A stretch of 11,203 bases of DNA from Porphyromonadaceae bacterium UBA7042. Its GTDB lineage: Bacteria > Bacteroidota > Bacteroidia > Bacteroidales > Muribaculaceae. Both the position numbers and the translations under genes were made by a program. Under the pieces are notes generated by a model. That model made no database searches. It was not told the DNA's origin and saw nothing but the letters and a program-made list of their open reading frames with translations. Location of the stretch: positions 1 to 11,203 of the forward strand of contig DLAR01000100.1 in assembly GCA_002494015.1 (NCBI GenBank), read 5' to 3'. Shown piece by piece: positions 6,118 to 11,203 of this stretch. How positions within the stretch are numbered: the stretch's first letter is position 1; every line of letters starts with the position of its first letter.

Positions 6118-7503
6118 TTAGGGTTTGATTGATGATATGGCTTGGTTGTAGAAGTCGAATACTTGGGCGACATACTCGGTGGTCTGACGGCCTCGGAAGT
6201 AACCGTAGCGGCAGACGGGGTCGTTGTAGTATTCGGGTTTCGACTTCATGAGAATGGCGCGATCCACGTTGCCGTCCCACCGCTGCGGATCGAGTCCGTA
6301 TTTTGCAGCGAGGGCAATAGCGTCAAGGACGTGTGCAAGCCCCGAGTTGTAGGCTGCGACGACAAATTTTTTGCGCTCCTCGGAATCCGGCACCCGCGAT
6401 GCGAGCGACTTGTCGAGGTCGCGGATAATGCGGCAGGCGGTTTCGATGGAGGCAGAGTTGGTGGTCATCTCTCCTTCGGCTTTGTAGGCCCGGGCGGTGG
6501 AAGGCATAATCTGCATTATGCCTCTTGCGCCCGCCCAAGAGACAAGGGTCGAGTCAAAACGGCTTTCAGCGTAGCCTTGGGAGGCGACAAGACGCCAGTC
6601 CCATCCGATTTCACCGGCATATTTGCGGAACAGGTCGTCGAAAGGGGAGATGTGTCCCTTTGAGAGGTCGATGACCGGGTGTCGGTTGCCTTCGGTCTTG
6701 CTCATCTCAAAGTAGCGCTTTAGCAACGCGGCCTGCTGGCTGCGGGGGCGGTCGCCTGTCAGCCACGAGTCAATGCTGTCGGCAAGCCATTTTTTGTCAT
6801 GTCCGACAGCCCACTGTGAGCGTTGCGGAAAGCTGACCTGCATGGTGATGTCGAGGTCGTTGTAATAGGTCTTGTTGATGCGGGCGATGTCGCTATCGAC
6901 GATTGTCAGCGGGATTTCGCCGTTGCTTACCATCGCGATGAGGTCTTCGGCAATGAGGGTGTCGCGGTCGACGGTGTGGATATTGATTCCGCCCCCGATT
7001 TCGTCGTTGAGGTTGCGCAGACGGGCCTCATACTTGGAATCGCGCTCGACATAGACATCGCGTCCCACGAGACGGGTGACATCGTCGATGCGGCCCTCTC
7101 TGTCTCGGGCGGCGCGAGGCTGCACAAGCACTTGTGTGGTTATATTTTCGGGTCCGCAGGGAATGACATGTTCCCGGTATTCGGCGGTGACCGGTACCTC
7201 GTAGGCGATGAGGTCGACGAGTCCTGAGTCGAGCATTTCGACAGCCGCCGAGAGGCTCGGTGCCACTTGCAGGTCGAGGGTCATGGATCGGTCAGCGGCC
7301 AGTCGCGACACAAGCTCGTAGTCATATCCCATGCGGTTCTCGCGATAGATGAAATAGGACTCGGGACTGTAGAGCGTGGCCACCCACAGGGTGTCGGGGA
7401 GTTGGCGGATAGTGTCGGCATCAGAGTCAGCCACGCGGTCGCTGTGGCCGCCGCATCCGGCCATCACTGCCATCAATATAGCCGCTATTGCTAACTTTCT
7501 CAT
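6118..7503 (-). CDS. MltF-type membrane-bound lytic transglycosylase (lipoprotein)
   Basis: A 461-residue lipoprotein that should cleave the MurNAc-GlcNAc bond of peptidoglycan, forming 1,6-anhydro-MurNAc ends. The signal peptide ends in the lipobox VMAGC (Cys17). Residues about 38-265 form a family 3 solute-binding-protein-like domain (WVATLYSPESYF, then GYDYELVSRLAADRSM, and GLVDLIAYEVPVTAEY), which in MltF acts as a regulatory module. Residues about 290-440 form the SLT transglycosylase domain. It has the catalytic Glu313 in YAESRFD, GARGIMQIMPSTA (325-337) and a later AAYNSGLAHV motif. The two-domain order matches E. coli MltF, which is slightly longer (518 residues). It begins a tight run with the DUF3332 gene (20-base gap) and lies 83 bases downstream of purM. 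That gap contains an inverted repeat but no convincing promoter, so read-through from purM is possible. Confidence 0.9.
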   Translation of the reverse strand: MRKLAIAAILMAVMAGCGGHSDRVADSDADTIRQLPDTLWVATLYSPESYFIYRENRMGYDYELVSRLAADRSMTLDLQVAPSLSAAVEMLDSGLVDLIAYEVPVTAEYREHVIPCGPENITTQVLVQPRAARDREGRIDDVTRLVGRDVYVERDSKYEARLRNLNDEIGGGINIHTVDRDTLIAEDLIAMVSNGEIPLTIVDSDIARINKTYYNDLDITMQVSFPQRSQWAVGHDKKWLADSIDSWLTGDRPRSQQAALLKRYFEMSKTEGNRHPVIDLSKGHISPFDDLFRKYAGEIGWDWRLVASQGYAESRFDSTLVSWAGARGIMQIMPSTARAYKAEGEMTTNSASIETACRIIRDLDKSLASRVPDSEERKKFVVAAYNSGLAHVLDAIALAAKYGLDPQRWDGNVDRAILMKSKPEYYNDPVCRYGYFRGRQTTEYVAQVFDFYNQAISSIKP

Positions 7504-7524
7504 TCCTTTACGGTTTAAGGTCTG

Positions 7525-7576
7525 GGTTTAAGGTTTAGAAAAGTAACCCGAGGGCAGTCCATCTAAACCTTAAACC
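7525..7576. repeat. Inverted repeat built from GGTTTAA/GGTTTAG heptamers
   Basis: GGTTTAAGGTTTAGA (7525-7539) and its exact reverse complement (7562-7576) form 15-base arms around a 22-base loop. An extra direct copy, GGTTTAAGGT, lies just outside the left arm at 7512-7521. The arm is two near-tandem heptamers plus one base. The repeat fills most of the 83-base spacer between the purM stop and the mltF-like start. No T-run follows the stem on either strand, so it is not a standard intrinsic terminator. Confidence 0.88.
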
Positions 7577-7586
7577 AAACGACCTG

Positions 7587-8753
7587 TCAGTATACGAATT
7601 CGCCTGCTTCGCTTCGGATGGTAAGGCGGTTAGACGGGGCATCCTCGACATGACCTATGACGCGGGCGTCAATGCCGAAACTGCGCGATGTCTCGATGAC
7701 GCGCTCGGCATCGGCGGGAGCGACGTAGATTTCCATGCGGTGTCCCATGTTGAACACCTTGTACATTTCGGCCCAGTCGGTGCCGCTTTCGCGGGCGATG
7801 AGGCTGAACAGCGGGGGGATGGGGAAAAGGTTGTCCTTGACGACGTGCTTGTTCTCGACAAAGTGCATGACCTTGGTCTGCGCGCCGCCGGTACAGTGGA
7901 CCATGCCGTGGATTGCAGGACGCATGGTGTCGAGCAGCCGCTTGATTACAGGGGCATAGGTGCGGGTGGGAGAGAGGACGAGCTGTCCGGCGTTGACGGG
8001 AGTGCCGTCGACCGCGTCGGTCAGGTGCATCGAGCCTGAGTAGACAAGCTCGTCGGGCACGGCGGCATCAAATGTTTCGGGATATTTCCCGGCAAGATAT
8101 TTTGCAAACACGTCATGGCGGGCCGATGTCAGTCCGTTGCTGCCCATGCCGCCGTTATAGGTGTCTTCGTAGGTTGCCTGTCCGAAAGATGCGAGACCTA
8201 CAATTACGTCGCCGCCCTTGATGTTGGCGTTGTCGATGACATCGGCGCGGCGCATGCGGCATGTGACGGTCGAGTCGACGATGATGGTGCGCACGAGGTC
8301 GCCCACGTCGGCTGTCTCGCCGCCGGTAGAGTAGATGCTGACACCCATCGAGCGCAGGCGTTCAAGCAGGTCTTCGGTGCCGTTGATGATAGCCGAGATA
8401 ACTTCGCCGGGGATGAGGTGCTTGTTGCGGCCGATGGTCGACGAGACGAGGATGTTGTCAGTGGCGCCGACGCAGAGCAGGTCGTCGATGTTCATGATGA
8501 GGGCATCCTGTGCGATGCCTCGCCACACGCTCAGGTCGCCTGTTTCGCGCCAGTAGGCGTAGGCGAGCGACGATTTGGTTCCCGCGCCGTCGGCGTGCAT
8601 GATGTTGCACCACTCAGGGTCGCCGCCGAGTATGTCGGGGATGATTTTGCAGAAAGCATGAGGGAAGATTCCCTTGTCAACATTTTTAATGGCGTTGTGG
8701 ACATCCTCTTTCGAGGCCGAAACGCCGCGCAGATTGTAACGCTGGTCGGTCAT
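7587..8753 (-). CDS. purM: Phosphoribosylformylglycinamidine cyclo-ligase (AIR synthase)
   Basis: PurM catalyses the fifth step of de novo purine synthesis, closing FGAM to 5-aminoimidazole ribonucleotide with ATP. It is a cytoplasmic homodimer. The 388-residue protein has the N-terminal nucleotide-binding region with HADGAGTK (53-60, equivalent to DGVGTK). Next comes ALIMNIDDLLCVGA, matching the family's NDxxxxGA stretch. GGETAD (144-149) matches GGETAEM. The C-terminal PurM-like half includes HCTGGAQTKV and FNMGHRMEIYV, the latter close to the usual FNMGxGM signature. It is longer than E. coli PurM (345 residues) and diverges at several motifs, as expected for the form found in Bacteroidetes. 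The start is ATG at 8753, about 25 bases after a -7 element. It could be any member of the PurM/PurL/SelD/HypE superfamily, but the motif set favours PurM. Confidence 0.88.
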   Translation of the reverse strand: MTDQRYNLRGVSASKEDVHNAIKNVDKGIFPHAFCKIIPDILGGDPEWCNIMHADGAGTKSSLAYAYWRETGDLSVWRGIAQDALIMNIDDLLCVGATDNILVSSTIGRNKHLIPGEVISAIINGTEDLLERLRSMGVSIYSTGGETADVGDLVRTIIVDSTVTCRMRRADVIDNANIKGGDVIVGLASFGQATYEDTYNGGMGSNGLTSARHDVFAKYLAGKYPETFDAAVPDELVYSGSMHLTDAVDGTPVNAGQLVLSPTRTYAPVIKRLLDTMRPAIHGMVHCTGGAQTKVMHFVENKHVVKDNLFPIPPLFSLIARESGTDWAEMYKVFNMGHRMEIYVAPADAERVIETSRSFGIDARVIGHVEDAPSNRLTIRSEAGEFVY

Positions 8754-8779
8754 AAACAGTTGAATATGGTTTTAGGTTG

Positions 8780-8810
8780 CAAAGGTAGTAATTTTAATGC
8801 ATAATTCATA
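8780..8810 (-). promoter_or_regulatory. Promoter of purM
   Basis: On the minus strand TACCTTTG (8787-8780) matches the TAnnTTTG -7 element. With a 19-base spacer, TATG (8810-8807) occupies the -33 position (3 of 4 matches to TTTG). The expected start is about 8776, giving a leader of roughly 23 bases. The -33 position lies inside one arm of the inverted repeat at 8803-8876, so the repeat overlaps the promoter. Confidence 0.65.
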
Positions 8811-8876
8811 ATGCACAATGCATAATCAGGCGGCCGTTCACAGCTCAACCCGATTATGCATTGTGCATTATGAATT
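8803..8876. repeat. 25-bp-arm inverted repeat built from CATAATG-type heptamers
   Basis: Bases 8803-8827 and 8852-8876 are perfect 25-base reverse complements, separated by a 24-base GC-richer loop (8828-8851). The left arm contains three near-tandem heptamers: CATAATG (8807-8813), CACAATG (8814-8820) and CATAATC (8821-8827). The left arm covers the -33 region of the purM promoter. The right arm ends exactly where the long palindrome at 8877 begins. It has the same construction as the repeats at 5482-5550 and 7525-7576 but a different sequence. Confidence 0.92.
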
Positions 8877-9041
8877 AAGTGAGTGTCAGAAATTATTTAA
8901 TAGATTCAAGCGAGTGTAATGAAGATGCTTTCAGTCTTGCTCATCAGTTACAGAGCTACGGCTATGCGCCTTCTTCGCAAGTCAAAAATCATTCTACATT
9001 TCACCCACTGCAATACTTTAAATAATTTCTGACACTTACTT
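8877..9041. repeat. 165-bp imperfect palindrome (ERIC-like intergenic element)
   Basis: The outer 24 bases (8877-8900 and 9018-9041) are reverse complements with one mismatch, including a perfect 19-base block. The complementarity continues inward with mismatches and one single-base bulge, to an apex AGC-TACG-GCT centred at 8958.5; the element's midpoint is 8959. A hand count gives roughly 58 Watson-Crick pairs. No ORF with protein-like features lies inside. It fills the gap between the GH43 stop (9055) and the repeat upstream of purM. Its centre resembles bases 1-44 of the window. The size, palindromic form and intergenic site recall enterobacterial ERIC elements, but the sequence is not ERIC. 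Confidence 0.85.
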
Positions 9042-9054
9042 ATGCGTTAAAAAA

Positions 9055-11130
9055 TCATTCTTCCCATTGCAACACTGCTCCGTTGCGGCGGGCGGGGTCA
9101 GAGCCGGTGAAGTCCATCGAGTAGGGACTGCCGGTTGTGGGACTTTTGCCGATGTAGCGGTGGGTGCGTGTAGACATGAGCATGAACCGGCCGTCGAGAT
9201 AGTCCTGCCACATGAATTCTTCGGCTTTGGACGGGTCGGTTGTGAGTCGCACGTCGCCGGGGAGCCCGATTCCCGAGACGAAGACATAACGTCCGTCGGC
9301 ACACTGGAGGTTGACCTTGCCGTTGCCACGGTCGATTACTCGGAAACGTGTCAGCTCGGTATTGTTGTCGGGCGCTGTGTCGTGGACGAGGCCGTGGGGT
9401 GTGGCGTGCATCGGGAGTCCTGTTGCGAGGTTGACGATTCGGAATGTTTTTCCGAAGGGTATGTAGCCTGAACGGTCGGCTTTGGGTTCGTCGACGGTGA
9501 AATTGTCAAATTCGGCATATCCGCCGTTTCGTCCGAGCGTGTTGAACGCGAATAGCGACAAGCGCGCCCCTTGGAATGTGATGAGCTGGTAACTGAGAAC
9601 CATGTCGTCGCCGAGGTCGGTGAAGACGGTACCGTCGGTAGAATAGGAATAGCGTCCCCGGTCATTGTCGAAGTCGCCGGTAAACCGCAGCCACACGCGT
9701 CCGTTGTCAAGCGGCACATCGAGGTCGAGAGTGTCGTTGCCGAGCTGCTCGAAACGGCGCAGAGTCAGCCGTCCGTCGTGCTTTACCACTCCGGCCCACG
9801 AGCAGGGGACATTGATGTTGCCGAGTCCGGCCACGTCGCCATCCTTGAGCCGAGATGCGTCAAGTTCGACAGTGGTGACCGAGACAGGGCCGATGGCTCG
9901 TTGTGTCAAGGTGTTGCGTGCCCACATCAGTTGCTCGGCCGGCATTGTGCGCAGCCGCAACCGCCCTTTCTTGGTAAGGCTCCACATGCGGTCGTCGGGG
10001 TTGTGGTTCCACTGCCACACTCTCCCGAGCGCCGGGCCGTCGAAGTTGTCGTTGCGCTCGTAGGGGGCATGGGGCGTTTCGGTGTCTCGTGCGGCGGTCG
10101 AGGGTTTGAGCCATGTGCGCGGGGCGCGTCCCGGATTCCCTTCGAGTCCCACCATCGGCCATCCGTCGTTCCATGTCACGGGGGCGAGGGTGACGGTGCG
10201 GCCGAGCGAGTGGAAATCCATCATCAGCAGTGCCCACCACTGGCCGTCGGGGGTGGCTACGATGCCTCCTTGGTGGATGTTGGCGCAGGCTGTTTTGTCC
10301 GGGTCGGGCATGGCGATGCTGACGGGGTGGCCGTCAGGCATGATGCGCCCGTTGATTTGTGTCATCGGGGCGGCGTGATAGCCGAAAGTCTCGTCAGCGG
10401 TGATTACGCGTGTCTCGTATGGTCCCCAGATGCTGCTTGAACGCGAGCAGAGTGTGCGCCCGTTGGGGGCATAATCTGTTGAAACGAGGTAGTACATGCC
10501 GTCAATCTTGTACATGTGGTGCCCTTCTCCGACTGCACTGCCCTCGGGGATGATGACGCGCTCGGTACCTTCGACTGGACCGCTCATGTCGGGTTTCAGC
10601 TCGGTGCATTTTACTTCTCCGTAGCCGTGGATGGCATAGACCTTGCCGTCGTCGTCAAAGAGGACGCTGAGGTCATAGATGCGCTCCTCCATGTTGATGT
10701 GTTTCCACGGCCCCTCGATTTTGTCGGCCACATAACACTGCAAGCCTTTGCCGTTGATGTTGCTATAGAGATAGAACTTGCCGTCATTATAACGGATGCA
10801 TGGCGCCCAGATTCCTTGGCCATAGATTTCCTTACCGTTGCGGAGCGAGAACGCGTCATCGTCAAAGTCGAAACGGTCAAAGCAGTAGGAGACATTCTCC
10901 CAGTTCACAAGGTCGCGGGAATGGAGGATAACGAGGCCCGGAACGCTGTGCATCGTCGTTCCTGCAAGATAATAGTCGTCGCCCACGCGGATAACGTCGG
11001 GATCTGAAAACTCGTCATACATCAGTGGGTTGGTATAGGTCCCGTTGCCGTTGTCGGCTGTCCATGACATTGACTGAGCCGCGCCGGATGCGGCAATCAG
11101 CAGCGACACCGCCAGTAAACTCTTTCTCAT
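9055..11130 (-). CDS. Secreted glycoside hydrolase family 43 enzyme with a C-terminal accessory domain
   Basis: A 691-residue exported enzyme, probably a beta-xylosidase or alpha-L-arabinofuranosidase acting on plant xylan or arabinan side chains. The signal peptide is MRKSLLAVSLLIAASGAAQS. The five-bladed propeller (about 24-335) has the GH43 catalytic acids: base Asp43 in SDPD, pKa-modulating Asp153 in YDLSVLFDDDGK and acid Glu202 in VGEGHHMYK. HQGGIVATPDGQWW and the later GRTVTLAPVTWNDGWP are typical of the family. Residues about 361-543 (DNFDG to FDNFTVDEP) fit the GH43 C-terminal concanavalin-like beta-sandwich. The last 140 residues add a probable beta-trefoil (GKVNLQCADGRYVFVSG, then RTHRYIGKSP), resembling fascin-like or ricin-type sugar-binding folds. 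The frame is open to an ATG at 11157, but 11130 starts exactly at the signal peptide and leaves about 30 bases of leader. No SusC/SusD genes are in view. Exact substrate cannot be read from sequence. Confidence 0.9.
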   Translation of the reverse strand: MRKSLLAVSLLIAASGAAQSMSWTADNGNGTYTNPLMYDEFSDPDVIRVGDDYYLAGTTMHSVPGLVILHSRDLVNWENVSYCFDRFDFDDDAFSLRNGKEIYGQGIWAPCIRYNDGKFYLYSNINGKGLQCYVADKIEGPWKHINMEERIYDLSVLFDDDGKVYAIHGYGEVKCTELKPDMSGPVEGTERVIIPEGSAVGEGHHMYKIDGMYYLVSTDYAPNGRTLCSRSSSIWGPYETRVITADETFGYHAAPMTQINGRIMPDGHPVSIAMPDPDKTACANIHQGGIVATPDGQWWALLMMDFHSLGRTVTLAPVTWNDGWPMVGLEGNPGRAPRTWLKPSTAARDTETPHAPYERNDNFDGPALGRVWQWNHNPDDRMWSLTKKGRLRLRTMPAEQLMWARNTLTQRAIGPVSVTTVELDASRLKDGDVAGLGNINVPCSWAGVVKHDGRLTLRRFEQLGNDTLDLDVPLDNGRVWLRFTGDFDNDRGRYSYSTDGTVFTDLGDDMVLSYQLITFQGARLSLFAFNTLGRNGGYAEFDNFTVDEPKADRSGYIPFGKTFRIVNLATGLPMHATPHGLVHDTAPDNNTELTRFRVIDRGNGKVNLQCADGRYVFVSGIGLPGDVRLTTDPSKAEEFMWQDYLDGRFMLMSTRTHRYIGKSPTTGSPYSMDFTGSDPARRNGAVLQWEE

Positions 11131-11165
11131 AGTGGTAATGAATGGTAATAGGTTCAACAGTCTTG

Positions 11166-11173
11166 CAAAGATA
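11166..11173 (-). promoter_or_regulatory. -7 element of the GH43 gene promoter
   Basis: On the minus strand TATCTTTG (11173-11166) is a perfect TAnnTTTG -7 element, 35 bases upstream of the chosen start codon at 11130. No good TTTG lies at the -33 position; that region is occupied by the heptamer block at 11182-11197. The expected transcription start is about 11162. Confidence 0.6.
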
Positions 11174-11181
11174 GTAAAAGT

Positions 11182-11197
11182 AATTGATAATTGAGAA
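11182..11197. repeat. Heptamer block, same words as the repeat at 5482-5550
   Basis: AATTGAT (11182-11188), AATTGAG (11189-11195) and AA form a near-tandem heptamer pair. They use the two words found at 5484-5497 in the opposite order. The block covers the -33 region of the GH43 promoter. If it is one arm of an inverted repeat, the partner arm lies beyond the right edge of the window. Confidence 0.6.
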
Positions 11198-11203
11198 CGT
11201 ATA

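Noticed and set aside
6110..6127. Telomere-like GTTTGGGTTAGGGTTTG at the stop codon of the mltF-like gene
   Set aside because: It is a short G/T-rich run overlapping the stop codon, without further copies or mirrored arms in the window.
7538..7545. TACTTTTC on the minus strand as a -7 element for the mltF-like gene
   Set aside because: The last base mismatches the consensus and no TTTG lies at suitable spacing, so it is too weak to call.
8115..8804. A 229-residue open frame on the plus strand opposite purM
   Set aside because: It is antisense to a well-supported enzyme, is rich in Val/Asp/Ala/Gly as expected of a mirror frame, and has no recognisable domain.
8984..9061. 12-base direct repeat AAAAATCATTCT at 8984-8995 and 9050-9061, possibly a target-site duplication
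   Set aside because: The two copies do not flank the palindrome's ends; one lies inside the element. It is AT-rich and may be chance.
11131..11157. Longer start for the GH43 gene (ATG at 11157)
   Set aside because: It would put nine residues in front of a complete signal peptide and lies almost on the predicted transcription start.
1..11203. CRISPR array, tRNA, rRNA, insertion sequence or prophage gene
   Set aside because: No regularly spaced direct repeats, no cloverleaf or rRNA-like sequence, and no transposase, integrase or phage-like protein was seen.

Overview
This window looks like chromosomal DNA of a Bacteroidales bacterium, most likely Muribaculaceae (family level is inference). 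Several promoters fit the Bacteroidetes consensus (-33 TTTG, about 19-21 bases, then -7 TAnnTTTG). Shine-Dalgarno sequences are mostly absent. The gene content also fits: a DUF3332 lipoprotein, a long PurM, an MltF-like lipoprotein and a secreted GH43 enzyme. Coding DNA is moderately GC-rich and the spacers are AT-rich.

Layout. On the plus strand from the left are a kinase-like/AAA+ ATPase fusion (144-2069), a small YbjN-like protein (2140-2544) and the primosomal helicase PriA (2615-5092). All remaining genes are on the minus strand. Read from the right end they are a secreted family 43 glycoside hydrolase (11130-9055), PurM (8753-7587), an MltF-type lytic transglycosylase lipoprotein (7503-6118), a DUF3332 lipoprotein (6097-5549) and a VanZ-like membrane protein (5468-5061). 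The two blocks converge, and priA and vanZ overlap tail to tail by 32 bases. No tRNA, rRNA, CRISPR array, transposase or phage gene was seen.

How the genes may work together. The kinase-like/AAA+ protein and the YbjN-like protein could be a two-gene regulatory or remodelling module. The kinase-like half lacks the usual lysine and DFG motif, so it may be a pseudokinase sensing domain that drives an AAA+ machine. The mltF-like, DUF3332 and vanZ-like genes are closely spaced, perhaps a cell-envelope operon that may be read through from purM. priA and purM are housekeeping genes. The GH43 enzyme stands alone, without SusC/SusD partners in the window.

The most unusual material is in the spacers. 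Four spacers carry blocks of near-tandem heptamers: AATTGAG/AATTGAT (two sites), GGTTTAA/GGTTTAG, and CATAATG/CACAATG/CATAATC. Three of these sites are mirrored into perfect inverted repeats with arms of 19, 15 and 25 bp. The 8754-9054 spacer also holds a 165-bp imperfect palindrome (8877-9041), foldable end to end around an AGC-TACG-GCT apex. A related apex sequence, CATAGC-TACA-GCTATG, lies at the extreme left edge. These look like an undescribed or little-described family of intergenic palindromic repeats.
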